64,000 nt of DNA from Mycobacterium sp. 1245111.1 (GCF_001673405.1 NZ_LZLV01000146.1:1-64000); one strand, 5' to 3'; counted from the stretch's first letter, positions 41,979 through 50,812 are shown. Numbers and translations are program-made. Notes: generated by a model from the sequence alone, not told the origin.

Positions 41979-42992
41979 CTAAGCGGTCTCGGTGATCGGC
42001 CGGTCGACCCAGCTCATCAGGTCGCGCAGCTTCTTGCCGGTGACCTCGATCGGGTGCTCGGCGTTCTCCTTGCGCAGTTGCTCGAGCTGCTTATTGCCAC
42101 CCTCGACATTGGCGACCAGCTTCTTGGTGAAACTGCCGTCTTGAATGTCCCGCAGGATGGCCCGCATCCGCTCCTTGGTGTCGGCATCGATCACGCGCGG
42201 CCCGGACAGGTAGCCGCCGAACTCCGCGGTGTCGGACACCGAGTAGTTCATCCGGGCGATGCCGCCCTCGTACATCAGGTCAACGATCAGCTTGAGCTCG
42301 TGCAGCACCTCGAAGTAGGCCATCTCCGGCGGGTAGCCCGCCTCGACCATCACGTCGAAACCGGTCTTCACCAATTCCTCTGTGCCACCGCACAACACGG
42401 CCTGCTCACCGAACAGGTCGGTCTCGGTCTCGTCCTTGAAGGTGGTCTTGATGACGCCGGCACGCGTGCCGCCGATCGCCTTGGCGTAGGACAGCGCCAA
42501 CGCTTCGCCGTTGCCGGTGGGGTCCTGGTCGACCGCGATCAGCGCGGGCACACCCTTGCCGTCGACGAACTGGCGACGCACCAAGTGGCCGGGGCCTTTC
42601 GGCGCCACCATCGCGATGGTCACGTTGCCGGGCGGCTTGATCAGATCGAAGTGAATGTTGAGCCCGTGGCCGAAGAACAGCGCGTCGCCGTCCTTCAGGT
42701 TGGGCTCGATGTCGTTCTTGAAAATGTCGGCCTGCGCGGTGTCGGGCGCCAGCAGCATGATCACGTCGGCCCACTTGGCCACCTCGGCCGGCGTGTCGAC
42801 GGTCAGGCCCTGCTCTTCGACCTTCACACGCGACTTCGAGCCTTCCTTCAGGCCCACGCGCACCTCGACGCCGGAGTCCCGCAGGCTCAATGAGTGTGCG
42901 TGCCCCTGGCTGCCGTAGCCGATGACACCGACCTTGCGGCCCTGAATGATCGACAGGTCCGCATCGTCGTCGTAGAACATCTCCAAAGCCAC
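41979..42992 (-). CDS. ilvC: Ketol-acid reductoisomerase
   Basis: Second common step of isoleucine and valine synthesis. 337 residues (class I): NADPH-binding VGVIGYGSQGHAHSLSLRDSGV, VAPKGPGHLVRRQF, acidic metal ligands in TETDLFGEQAVLCGG and C-terminal VSDTAEFGGY. GTG 42992 (VALEMFYDDDADLS) has AGGAG eight bases upstream. Last gene of the ilvB-ilvN-ilvC transcript. Ortholog of Rv3001c. Confidence 0.97.
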   Translation of the reverse strand: MALEMFYDDDADLSIIQGRKVGVIGYGSQGHAHSLSLRDSGVEVRVGLKEGSKSRVKVEEQGLTVDTPAEVAKWADVIMLLAPDTAQADIFKNDIEPNLKDGDALFFGHGLNIHFDLIKPPGNVTIAMVAPKGPGHLVRRQFVDGKGVPALIAVDQDPTGNGEALALSYAKAIGGTRAGVIKTTFKDETETDLFGEQAVLCGGTEELVKTGFDVMVEAGYPPEMAYFEVLHELKLIVDLMYEGGIARMNYSVSDTAEFGGYLSGPRVIDADTKERMRAILRDIQDGSFTKKLVANVEGGNKQLEQLRKENAEHPIEVTGKKLRDLMSWVDRPITETA

Positions 42993-43032
42993 GTGAATGT
43001 CTCCTTCTTGGTTGGCTTTTCGAACTAGTGGG

Positions 43033-43548
43033 TTATTTGGCGGTACCGATGGCGCGTGGCCCCCGGGAGAGTGAAACCACTCCGGACTGGACAATTTCGC
43101 GAATGCCGAACGGCTCGAGCACCTTCAGCAGCGCTTCCAGCTTGCCCCGGTCGCCGGTGGCCTCGATGGTCAGCGATTCCGGTGACACGTCGATCACCTT
43201 GCCGCGGAACAGGTTCACGGCCTCGATCACCTGACTGCGGGTGCCGGCGTCGGCGCGGACCTTGATCAGCGCCAGCTCGCGCGACACCGAGCTGTTGTCG
43301 TCCTGCTCGATGATCTTGATCACGTTGATCAGCTTGTTGAGCTGCTTGGTGATCTGCTCGAGCGGGGTGCTCTCGGCGGAGACCACGATGGTCATCCGCG
43401 ACATGTCCTTCTGCTCGGTGGCACCGACGGCCAGCGACTCGATGTTGAACCCGCGCCGGGAGAACAGCGCCGCCACGCGGGCCAGCACACCCGGTTTGTC
43501 TTCGACCAACACCGAAAGCGTGTGGGTCCTGGTCGATCCGGCGCTCAT
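43033..43548 (-). CDS. ilvN: Acetolactate synthase small (regulatory) subunit
   Basis: Confers valine feedback inhibition on IlvB. 171 residues from ATG 43548: N-terminal ACT domain (LSVLVEDKPGVLARVAALFSRRGFNIESLAVG) and a C-terminal ALS_ss domain (RELALIKVRADAGTRSQVIEAVNLFRGKVIDVSPESLTIEATG). Overlaps the ilvB stop by four bases. Ortholog of Rv3002c. Confidence 0.97.
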   Translation of the reverse strand: MSAGSTRTHTLSVLVEDKPGVLARVAALFSRRGFNIESLAVGATEQKDMSRMTIVVSAESTPLEQITKQLNKLINVIKIIEQDDNSSVSRELALIKVRADAGTRSQVIEAVNLFRGKVIDVSPESLTIEATGDRGKLEALLKVLEPFGIREIVQSGVVSLSRGPRAIGTAK

Positions 43549-45404
43549 GCGTGCCCCTCGACGCCGTCGTCGAACAGCGGGCGGATTCCACGGGCGGCCT
43601 GGATCTCGTCGTTGGAGGTGCCGGCTGCCACCATCGGCCACACCTGCGCGTCGGCGCCGACGATGAAGTCGATCACCACCGGGCGGTCGTTGATCGCCCG
43701 GGCCTGGTTGATCACGTCGACCACGTCTTCCTCACGCTCGCAACGTAACCCGACACAGCCCAACGCCTCGGCCAGCTTGACGAAGTCGGGGATTCGGTGC
43801 GAATGGGTGGCCAGGTCGGTCTGCGAATACCGCTCCTCGTAGAACAAGGTCTGCCACTGACGCACCATGCCGAGGTTGCCGTTGTTGATCAACGCCACCT
43901 TGATCGGTGCACCTTCGATGGCACAGGTGGCCAGCTCCTGGTTGGTCATCTGGAAGCAGCCGTCGCCGTCGATCGCCCACACCTCGGCGTCGGGCCGGGC
44001 CATCTTTGCGCCCATGGCCGCCGGGATGGCGAAACCCATGGTGCCCAAACCGCCTGAGTTGAGCCAGGTTCGGGGCTTCTCGTAGGAGACGAATTGCGCC
44101 GCCCACATCTGGTGCTGGCCGACGCCGGCGACATACACCGCGTCGGGGCCGGCGATCTCGCCCAGCTTTTCGATGACGTACTCCGGGCTCAGACTGCCGT
44201 CGCTCTGCGGTCCGTAGCTCAGCGGGTAGGTGGCCTTCACCTCTTCGAGATAGGTCCACCAGTCGGCGATGTCGATCTTCGACGGTGCGTCATGGTGCTT
44301 CAGCGCCGAGATCAGCTCGGTGATGACGGCCTTGACGTCACCGACGATCGGCACGTCGGCATGCCGGTTCTTGCCGATCTCGGCGGGGTCGATGTCGGCG
44401 TGAATGACCTTGGCCTCAGGGGCGAACGAGTCGAGTTGCCCGGTGACCCGGTCGTCGAAGCGCGTGCCCAATGCAATCAGCAGGTCGCTGCGCTGCAGCC
44501 CGGCCACCGCGGAGACGGTGCCATGCATGCCCGGCATGCCCAGGTGCTGGCGATGGCTGTCCGGGAACGCGCCCCGCGCCATCAGCGTGGTCACCACCGG
44601 AATGCCGGTCAGCTCGGCCAGTTCCCGCAACTGCTCGGTGGCCTCGCCGCGGATCACGCCACCGCCGACGTAGAGCACCGGCTTGTGCGACGCGGCGATC
44701 AGCTTGGCGGCCTCGTTGATCTGACGGTTGTGCGGCTTGGTGTTCGGCTTGTAGCCGGGCAGATCCATCCGCGGCGGCCAGCTGAACGTGCACTGCGCCT
44801 GCAGGACGTCCTTCGGGATGTCGACGAGCACCGCACCCGGCCGCCCGCTGGCGGCGATGTGGAAGGCCTCGGCCATCACCCGCGGGATGTCGTCGCCGTC
44901 GCGAACCAGGAAGTTGTGCTTGGTGATCGGCATCGTGATGCCGGAGATGTCGGCTTCCTGGAACGCGTCCGTGCCGATCAGCGAGCGTCCGACCTGCCCG
45001 GTCACCGCGACCACCGGAATGGAGTCCATCTGCGCGTCGGCCAGCGGCGTCACCAGGTTGGTCGCCCCGGGACCGGAGGTGGCCATCATCACGCCGACCT
45101 TGCCGGTGGCGTGCGCATAGCCGCTGGCCGCATGGCCCGCGCCCTGCTCGTGGCGAACCAGCACGTGGCGCAGTTTCTTCGAGTCGAACAGCGGGTCGTA
45201 CACCGGAAGCACCGCACCGCCGGGGATGCCGAAGATGACCTCGACGTCAAGCTCCTCCAGCGACCGGATTACCGACTGTGCGCCGGTAAGTTGCTCGGGC
45301 GCAACGTGTTTGGGTCGAACCGTCGGCGGCTTGGCGGCAGGCTTGGCCGCGTCAGACGCGATACGGGCCACATCCTGCGACGCAGATCGGGTGGGTGCGC
45401 TCAC
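43545..45404 (-). CDS. ilvB: Acetolactate synthase large (catalytic) subunit
   Basis: ThDP- and FAD-dependent condensation of pyruvate with pyruvate or 2-ketobutyrate. 619 residues: ThDP-activating Glu in VRHEQGAGHAASGYA, central FAD domain, and ThDP/Mg motif DGDGCFQMTNQELATCAIEGAPIKVALINNGNLGM. An N-terminal ~35-residue Ala/Lys/Pro-rich extension precedes LTGAQSVIRSLEEL. GTG 45404 is preceded by AGAGGA. Expression is probably controlled by the attenuator just upstream (45445-45555). Ortholog of Rv3003c (ilvB1). Confidence 0.97.
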   Translation of the reverse strand: MSAPTRSASQDVARIASDAAKPAAKPPTVRPKHVAPEQLTGAQSVIRSLEELDVEVIFGIPGGAVLPVYDPLFDSKKLRHVLVRHEQGAGHAASGYAHATGKVGVMMATSGPGATNLVTPLADAQMDSIPVVAVTGQVGRSLIGTDAFQEADISGITMPITKHNFLVRDGDDIPRVMAEAFHIAASGRPGAVLVDIPKDVLQAQCTFSWPPRMDLPGYKPNTKPHNRQINEAAKLIAASHKPVLYVGGGVIRGEATEQLRELAELTGIPVVTTLMARGAFPDSHRQHLGMPGMHGTVSAVAGLQRSDLLIALGTRFDDRVTGQLDSFAPEAKVIHADIDPAEIGKNRHADVPIVGDVKAVITELISALKHHDAPSKIDIADWWTYLEEVKATYPLSYGPQSDGSLSPEYVIEKLGEIAGPDAVYVAGVGQHQMWAAQFVSYEKPRTWLNSGGLGTMGFAIPAAMGAKMARPDAEVWAIDGDGCFQMTNQELATCAIEGAPIKVALINNGNLGMVRQWQTLFYEERYSQTDLATHSHRIPDFVKLAEALGCVGLRCEREEDVVDVINQARAINDRPVVIDFIVGADAQVWPMVAAGTSNDEIQAARGIRPLFDDGVEGHA

Positions 45405-45444
45405 GGTGTCCTCTTTGTCGTTGGCTCTGGAAAGTTGTGGGCAA

Positions 45445-45482
45445 CAAAAAACCCCCGTCAGCTCAGCAGCTGCACGAGGGTT
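45445..45482 (-). terminator. ilvB attenuator terminator hairpin
   Basis: On the minus strand AACCCTCGT (45482-45474) pairs with ACGGGGGTT (45458-45450), one G-U, and is followed at once by a T run (45451-45446), a classical intrinsic terminator 40 bases before ilvB. It would end transcripts ahead of ilvB unless disrupted. Confidence 0.88.
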
Positions 45483-45520
45483 GCGCGTCGGTACGACTGA
45501 TCAGTCAGGCACCAACGCGC
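45483..45520 (-). promoter_or_regulatory. ilvB leader hairpin upstream of the terminator
   Basis: GCGCGTTGGT (45520-45511) pairs with ACCGACGCGC (45492-45483) through ten positions including one U-G, and encloses the palindrome GACTGATCAGTC. The stem covers the last codons of the leader peptide and abuts the terminator stem, so ribosome position can decide which hairpin forms. Confidence 0.75.
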
Positions 45521-45555
45521 ATGTGGATTACTACGAGCTCTCCAGAAGTGTTCAT
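45505..45555 (-). CDS. ilvB leader peptide (attenuation)
   Basis: A 16-residue open frame, MNTSGELVVIHMRVGA, ending TGA. Residues 7-10 are Leu-Val-Val-Ile, the end products of the pathway below, and both Val codons are GTA, which is rare in this GC-rich genome. A ribosome stalled on these codons would prevent the following hairpin and influence the terminator. The ATG lies just downstream of a good promoter, so the mRNA is almost leaderless. Branched-chain leader peptides are known in actinobacteria; operation here is inferred from this structure. Confidence 0.8.
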   Translation of the reverse strand: MNTSGELVVIHMRVGA

Positions 45556-45564
45556 CGCCCCACG

Positions 45565-45594
45565 ACGGTAGCTGCCGTACTGGTCAAACGTCAA
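45565..45594 (-). promoter_or_regulatory. Promoter of the ilvB leader
   Basis: Minus strand: TTGACG (45594-45589), 18-base spacer, TACCGT (45570-45565). Initiation would fall within a few bases of the leader ATG (45555). Confidence 0.7.
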
Positions 45595-45644
45595 ATTCCG
45601 GCGGCCGACGGGATCGCCGACCGGCTCGATGCCATGATGCATGG

Positions 45645-46049
45645 ATGGCCACCGATTCAGCGGAGGACGCCGAACGCACACCGCCGGTGGTGCTCGCCAT
45701 CTCGCCGATGGCCCACTTCGCGGTGGGATTTTTTGCCCTCGGGCTGCTGGTGCCCGTACTGAACTGGCCCGTGACAGCCCCACTGATGATCATCCCGGTG
45801 CTGTTGTCGGCGTTGATCGTTCGGCTCCGCACGCGGGCCGATGACCGCGGCGTCACCGTACGCACGCTGGTGGGTAGCCGATCGGTGCGCTGGGAGGACA
45901 TCGAGGGCCTGCGTTTCAGCAGAGGCTCCTGGGGTCGTGCTCAGCTGAAAGACGGCCACCGGTTGCGGTTACCCGCGGTCACCTTCGCGACCCTGCCGCA
46001 GCTGACCCGGGCCAGCGCCGGACGAGTGCCCAATCCGTACGCGGACTAG
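45645..46049 (+). CDS. PH-domain membrane protein (Cfp6/Rv3004-like)
   Basis: 134 residues: two hydrophobic segments (MAHFAVGFFALGLLVPVLNW and APLMIIPVLLSALIV, about 22-57) followed by a short bacterial PH-like beta domain (TRADDRGVTVRTLVGSRSVRWEDIEGLRFSRGSWGRAQLKDGHRLRLPAV). ATG 45645. The stop shares a CTAG with the doxX stop. M. tuberculosis Rv3004 is the low-molecular-weight antigen Cfp6. Function unknown. Confidence 0.88.
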   Translation: MATDSAEDAERTPPVVLAISPMAHFAVGFFALGLLVPVLNWPVTAPLMIIPVLLSALIVRLRTRADDRGVTVRTLVGSRSVRWEDIEGLRFSRGSWGRAQLKDGHRLRLPAVTFATLPQLTRASAGRVPNPYAD

Positions 46050-46900
46050 CCGATCGGGTTGGCGCCGTTGAGCAACACCCACAACCCGACACCGGCACCG
46101 ATTCCCACCACCAAAGCGGCAAATGAGCCAATGAACGGCCTGCGCGCCCAGCCCCGGCCCGCGTCGAAGCCGTAGCTACCCGGACCGGCGAGAATGACGG
46201 CGGCGGCCATCACGATCAGCGAGATCTCGTATTCGTGACCGTTCGGCAGGAAATACGGGAACGACCGGTGGCCGTGCTGGGTCGACATGCCCGCGAGCAT
46301 GCTGTTGGTCAGGTAGGCCAGCGCGCCCGCGGCAGCAATCGGCGTGAAGAGGCCGAGCACCAACAACACGCCGGCAGCGATCTCGCCGCCCGCGGCGCAG
46401 TAGGTCAGGATGTCGGCGTGCTGGTAGCCGACGCCGGACAGCGCGTTCTTGAAGCCGGTGAGGCCCTCTCCGCCCCACCAACCGAACAGCTTCTGCAGCC
46501 CGTGCGCGAGAAACACGGCACCGAGCCCGACGCGGAGGACCAGCAGGCCGAGGGGTTGAGTACCGCGACGGCCGGCGGCGCGGACCTGTTCGTCGTCGAT
46601 GTATTCGTGCTGGTCCATCCCGTCCGGCGCGAACACCGAGTGCCGGCCGGTGGGTTGCGGCTGATACGGCAAAGGCTCGTGGACGCCCATCACCCCGGCT
46701 CCACTGCTCGACGAGCGGACGCTGCCAGAGTCGGCGGAGTCGTAATGCGGGATCAGGGTCGTCTCGAAATCACCCGCATAGGAGTCGGATGCCAGGTCGT
46801 CTTCGGGGTCGACCAATTGCGCGGCGGTCGGCCGCTCAGCAGTTGGCAGGGCCGCTGAGTCCGGTCGTTGCCAATGCGCGTTTTTCGATTGACTGCTCAC
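46046..46900 (-). CDS. doxX: DoxX-family membrane protein
   Basis: 284 residues. An acidic, probably cytosolic N-terminal tail of ~115 residues is followed by four membrane helices from about 117 (GLLVLRVGLGAVFLAHGLQKLFGWWGGEGLTGF ... AAGALAYLTNSMLAG). In M. tuberculosis the ortholog Rv3005c joins a membrane-associated oxidoreductase complex with SodA and SseA that protects against oxidative stress; the same role is inferred. GTG 46900. Diverges from lppZ. Confidence 0.9.
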   Translation of the reverse strand: MSSQSKNAHWQRPDSAALPTAERPTAAQLVDPEDDLASDSYAGDFETTLIPHYDSADSGSVRSSSSGAGVMGVHEPLPYQPQPTGRHSVFAPDGMDQHEYIDDEQVRAAGRRGTQPLGLLVLRVGLGAVFLAHGLQKLFGWWGGEGLTGFKNALSGVGYQHADILTYCAAGGEIAAGVLLVLGLFTPIAAAGALAYLTNSMLAGMSTQHGHRSFPYFLPNGHEYEISLIVMAAAVILAGPGSYGFDAGRGWARRPFIGSFAALVVGIGAGVGLWVLLNGANPIG

Positions 46901-46970
46901 CCGTGCCAGGGTAAGGGCAAATTCCTGCGAATCGGGGATTTGAGCGGGGCTTTCGCGGTTCCGATTTGCT

Positions 46971-46985
46971 CACCGCCCGGCGGTG
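46971..46985. repeat. 15-bp palindrome between doxX and lppZ
   Basis: CACCGCC-C-GGCGGTG, perfect around one central base, in the 166-base divergent spacer. Operator or hairpin; no regulator assigned. Confidence 0.4.
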
Positions 46986-47066
46986 GTCGGTGTTTGCGAG
47001 CGAATGCGGGTGGCGCGCGGCACCCGTCACGGGCACCCGGGCGGACATATCCGTAATCTGGCAGCT

Positions 47067-48188
47067 ATGCGGTTGTGGTGGTCGAGGCTGCGCAGGTTGT
47101 CTGTGCTCTGCTCGGCGATGCTCATTCTTGCTGGGTGTGCCCAGTTCAACAACGACGCGTCGCAGCCGTTCACCACCGAGCCCGAGCGGCACGGCGCACC
47201 GACCTCGTCACCGCCCCCGCCGCCGCCGCTTCCCGACAAGCCGTTCCCGAAGGAATGCCCCGCGCCCGGCGTGATGCAGGGCTGCCTAGAAAGCACCAGC
47301 GGCCTGCTGATGCAGCCCGACAGCAAGTCGGCTCTGGTCGCCGAGCGAACGACCGGCGCCGTCAAAGAGGTCGCCGTCAACGCCGAGCCGAAGGTGAAGG
47401 TCGTCATCCCTGTCGACCCGGCCGGCGACGGCGGACTGATGGACATCGTGCTCTCGCCGACGTACTCGCAGGACCGGCTGATGTACGCCTACATCAGCAC
47501 GCCCACCGACAACCGGGTCATCCGCATCGCCGACGGCGACGTCCCGAAAGACATCCTGACCGGGATTCCCAAGGGCGCCATGGGTAATACCGGCGCACTG
47601 CTGTTCACCAGCCCCACCACGCTGGTCGTGATGACGGGTGACGCGGGTAATCCGGCAATGGCCAACGACCCGGCGTCGTTGGCAGGCAAGCTGATTCGCA
47701 TCGAACAGCCCACCACGATCAACCAAGCTCCGCCGACAACGGCGCTCAGCGGCCTTGGCGTCGGCGGTGGCATCTGCACCGACCCCGTCGACGGCTCGCT
47801 GTTCGTCGCCGACCGCACACCGACGTCCGACCGGCTGCAGCGAATCACCAAGGACTCCAAGGTTTCCACGGTATGGACGTGGCCGGACCGGCCCGGTGTT
47901 GCGGGCTGCTCGGCGCTGGACGGCACCGTGCTGCTCAACCTGGTCAACACCAAGCAGACGGTCGCGGTCCACCTCGCACAGGGCACGGGCGCGGTTACCG
48001 GTCAGCCGGACGTGGTCCGACAGGACACTCACGGACACGCGTGGGCGTTGCGGGTGTCGCCGGACGGCAACATCTGGGGCGACACGATCAACAAAACCAG
48101 CGGCGACGCCCAGAAGCTGGATGACGTGGTGTTCCCGCTGTTCCCGCAGGGTGGCGGCTTCCCGCGGGCCAACGACGACAAGACGTAG
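47067..48188 (+). CDS. lppZ: Lipoprotein LppZ (sugar-dehydrogenase-like beta-propeller)
   Basis: 373 residues. Signal peptide with lipobox LAGC, lipidated Cys24, then a Pro-rich linker and a six-bladed propeller related to glucose/sorbosone dehydrogenases (GGLMDIVLSPTYSQDRLMYAYISTPTDNRVIRI; NTGALLFTSPTTLVVMTGDAGNP). The residues that bind PQQ in true dehydrogenases cannot be confirmed here. ATG 47067 gives the M. tuberculosis (Rv3006) length; the longer frame from 46983 lacks a signal sequence. Confidence 0.93.
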   Translation: MRLWWSRLRRLSVLCSAMLILAGCAQFNNDASQPFTTEPERHGAPTSSPPPPPPLPDKPFPKECPAPGVMQGCLESTSGLLMQPDSKSALVAERTTGAVKEVAVNAEPKVKVVIPVDPAGDGGLMDIVLSPTYSQDRLMYAYISTPTDNRVIRIADGDVPKDILTGIPKGAMGNTGALLFTSPTTLVVMTGDAGNPAMANDPASLAGKLIRIEQPTTINQAPPTTALSGLGVGGGICTDPVDGSLFVADRTPTSDRLQRITKDSKVSTVWTWPDRPGVAGCSALDGTVLLNLVNTKQTVAVHLAQGTGAVTGQPDVVRQDTHGHAWALRVSPDGNIWGDTINKTSGDAQKLDDVVFPLFPQGGGFPRANDDKT

Positions 48189-48195
48189 CGGCTCG

Positions 48196-48684
48196 TCAGG
48201 CGTCGTGGCCCGGCTTTATGTCGGTGACGTCTTTGAGGCTGACCAGATCGTCGGACGGGTCAGGGACGGCGCCGGCGACGGGGTCCAGCAGGTAGCCGAT
48301 GTGGTCGCCGAGGTCGATCCGTTCCAGGGTTCGCCCGACGAACCAGCCGGCAGCGTCGTCCAGAATCGGCATGTCCTCTGGCCCGGTATGCCATGAGCAG
48401 CGATCGAATTTGTTGACCTCGTCCCCGGTTTCGCCGCCGAACAGGCGGGCCAGGTCGATGTGACGGCGCTGCACCACATGCACCGCCAGAAAGTCGGATC
48501 GCGCCGCTACCCGGCAGGTGTGGTTGGACTTGGAGATCCCGGCGATGAAGCGAGCCGGATCGATGCTCGCCTGGGTCGCGAAGCCGACCAGGCACCCCGA
48601 CGGTTCACCATCGGCCTGGGTCGTCACCACATACATCGTGTAGTCCAGCAGGTCAACCAGATGGTCGAACGGATCGTCGCCCAT
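48196..48684 (-). CDS. Flavin reductase-like FMN-binding protein (Rv3007c-like)
   Basis: 162 residues, split-barrel flavin reductase domain: YTMYVVTTQADGEPSGCLVGFATQASIDPARFIAGISKSNHTCRVAARSDFLAVHVV is the FMN-binding region. Such proteins supply reduced flavin or act as oxidoreductases. ATG 48684 is one base from the stop of the preceding alpha/beta hydrolase gene, so they form an operon. The C-terminal end is seven bases from the convergent lppZ stop. Confidence 0.9.
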   Translation of the reverse strand: MGDDPFDHLVDLLDYTMYVVTTQADGEPSGCLVGFATQASIDPARFIAGISKSNHTCRVAARSDFLAVHVVQRRHIDLARLFGGETGDEVNKFDRCSWHTGPEDMPILDDAAGWFVGRTLERIDLGDHIGYLLDPVAGAVPDPSDDLVSLKDVTDIKPGHDA

Positions 48685-49524
48685 CTACGTTGTAGCAGTG
48701 CCGGTTTCGATGAACTGCTGCACAATTTTGCTGACGAGCGGCGGGTTCTCCAGACCGGCCAGATGCGCCACCCCATCGAGCACCTGAACGGATGCATTGG
48801 GGATGGCCCTGGCCATGTCGATCGCGTCGCGCGGCGGGAACGTCGCGTCCTCAGCGCCCGCGACGACGAGCACGGGGGTCCGTATGCGGCCCAGCAGCTC
48901 TCGCTGGTCGGGTCGGCGCGGCACCACACTCTTCACCGCCCACGAGGCCGAGGCGACGTTGACCGACCTGACCGTCGTGCTCACGTGCTCCACCACCTCG
49001 GGACGATGCCGCATAGTGGTCGGCCCCAGAAAGGCTTTCAACACAGGACGATTCAGCAGCGGCCCGATCTCGCCAGTCCATTTCGCGGCCTGGAGCAGGA
49101 TCGCGAATTCGACTTTTTGGCGGAGGCCGGCTCGCCCGGCAGTGCAATTCATCAGCACGGCTGCGCCGACCCGGTCGGAATACGTCGCGGCGAATGTCCC
49201 GCCGATCATGCCGCCCCACGAGTTGCCGACGAAGTGCGCGGTGTCGAGACCCAGGCCGTCGAGGATGTCGGTCACGCACCGCGCACAGTCGGCGAAGCTG
49301 AAGTAGTCCGTCAGCGGCTGGCTACCGCCCTGGCCGGGCGGGTCGACGAGCACCACCTGATGACGGTCGACGAGTTCGTTCGCCACGCCGTGCCACATGT
49401 CGCCGGTCATCAGCAGGCTCGGCCAGAACACGATTGGCGCGCCAGATCCCCCGACCTGCAGGCGAATTCGGCCGAGCACGGTGTCTACCGTCTGTTCGTG
49501 AAGGTGCTCACCGATGCCGGTCAT
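48685..49524 (-). CDS. Alpha/beta hydrolase
   Basis: 279 residues from ATG 49524 (TTG 49560 would add 12). Nucleophile elbow HFVGNSWGGMIGG (Gly-x-Ser-x-Gly), an Asp in VLVVAGAEDATFPP and His in LDGVAHLAGLENP complete the catalytic triad; PPGQGGS follows the oxyanion region. The substrate is unknown; relatives include haloalkane dehalogenase-like and C-C hydrolases. Coupled to the flavin reductase gene, hinting at a shared catabolic step. I know of no ortholog at this position in M. tuberculosis. Confidence 0.85.
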   Translation of the reverse strand: MTGIGEHLHEQTVDTVLGRIRLQVGGSGAPIVFWPSLLMTGDMWHGVANELVDRHQVVLVDPPGQGGSQPLTDYFSFADCARCVTDILDGLGLDTAHFVGNSWGGMIGGTFAATYSDRVGAAVLMNCTAGRAGLRQKVEFAILLQAAKWTGEIGPLLNRPVLKAFLGPTTMRHRPEVVEHVSTTVRSVNVASASWAVKSVVPRRPDQRELLGRIRTPVLVVAGAEDATFPPRDAIDMARAIPNASVQVLDGVAHLAGLENPPLVSKIVQQFIETGTATT

Positions 49525-49685
49525 CGTTTGTAGGCTCTCATCCTCGGCGACATATGACAATGCCTGGGGCCGCGTTTCACGATCGGGGTCAGGATGCGTG
49601 CGATGCCCGTCGCCTCGGGCGTAGCTCTAGGTGCTCCCGCCTCGACGCCTATTGGCGTTGAGTCAATAATCAGCTAGGTCTCAGC

Positions 49686-49691
49686 TAATAT
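49686..49691 (+). promoter_or_regulatory. Candidate -10 of the exported-protein gene
   Basis: TAATAT 39 bases before ATG 49730, set among repeated AGCTA/TAGCT words (49671-49698). No -35 at normal spacing. AGGAG precedes the start codon. Confidence 0.4.
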
Positions 49692-49729
49692 CTAGCTGCC
49701 CGCGGGGGGCCGACGCGCTTAGGAGACAG

Positions 49730-50812
49730 ATGGACATCACCGTCAACCCTTGGACCACTGCGCGATTCGCCGCGACGCTGGCCGCCGCGAGCGCGATCGT
49801 CGCGCCGGTGGTCGCTCCGTTCGCCGACCACCCCGACGTGCAGACTCGCGCGGTGCGGCTGGTTTCCGGCGACGTCTCCTGGGATCAGGTGCTGCAGACC
49901 GCGATGGCCAATTCGACCGACATCTCCGACCACTTCTCCCCCGCCCCGTTCGCGGACGTCCAGCAGTTCACCGCCAACCTGCCCGCGTACTTGGACGGCA
50001 GCCGCAACTTCGAGACCGATCTGATGAGCGCGTACAACGCGGCCATCACACCGTTCGATCCCGCCAACCCCGAGCCGTACATCTACACCTCGGTCGATCC
50101 GACCCAGAGCGACATCGGCATCAGCGCCCTGGGCATTCACCTCTTCGACATCCCACTACCGGGCAAAGACGGCCTCATCGACGACCTGACCAACGGTCTG
50201 AGCTTCACCATCGGCCTGTGCCCGCTGTGCACCCACATCGACATCCCGATCCTGCCGCTGCTGGTCGGCGACAATGAGGCCGCCCAAATCACGCCCTACC
50301 TCGAATTCTCGGGATCGCCGCTGAGCGGCATTCTGTGGGGCAGCTTCGGTACTGCGCTGAGTCCGCTGCTGCAACTGCACGACGACTTCACCACGATCAC
50401 AACTGATCTCAGCGGCGCCACCCCCGACTACACGGCCGCGTTCAACGAGCTGGCCGATATGCCGGCCAACGTCAGCAATGCCTTCCTCAACGGCTACGGC
50501 GACATCAACCTCGACACCCTGCTGACCGACCTCGGCAGCAGCGCGCCGTCGGGCGTCGATGCCGGCGCGATCCAGCTGGACCTCGGTGGGTTGCTCAGCC
50601 CGGCGGGATCGCTGATCAACGGTATCGGCATCAGCGACACGTTCGGCGACTGCAGCATCGGTTGCGCGACATTGGACGTTCCCTCCAGCGCCGTCGGACC
50701 TATCGCGTCATTGTTCTTGCAGGATCAGGCAATCGCGGAGGCGATCGGCTGGGACGGTGTGGGCCAGCCGCTGGCCCACTTGTTCAGCGACCTGACGGCG
50801 CTGTTCAACTAG
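49730..50812 (+). CDS. Mycobacterial exported protein, possible cell-envelope/porin-like
   Basis: 360 residues. N-terminal signal-like segment (TARFAATLAAASAIVAPVVAPFA) without a lipobox, then an Asp/Pro/Ser-rich, low-Lys, acidic protein with few charged basic residues. LCPLCTHIDIPILPLL contains a cysteine pair and GDCSIGCATLDV another. The style resembles large mycobacterial secreted families, some annotated as GjpA-type porins, but I cannot assign it firmly. It shares a CTAG stop palindrome with gatB on the other strand. Replaces Rv3008 at this position. Confidence 0.75.
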   Translation: MDITVNPWTTARFAATLAAASAIVAPVVAPFADHPDVQTRAVRLVSGDVSWDQVLQTAMANSTDISDHFSPAPFADVQQFTANLPAYLDGSRNFETDLMSAYNAAITPFDPANPEPYIYTSVDPTQSDIGISALGIHLFDIPLPGKDGLIDDLTNGLSFTIGLCPLCTHIDIPILPLLVGDNEAAQITPYLEFSGSPLSGILWGSFGTALSPLLQLHDDFTTITTDLSGATPDYTAAFNELADMPANVSNAFLNGYGDINLDTLLTDLGSSAPSGVDAGAIQLDLGGLLSPAGSLINGIGISDTFGDCSIGCATLDVPSSAVGPIASLFLQDQAIAEAIGWDGVGQPLAHLFSDLTALFN

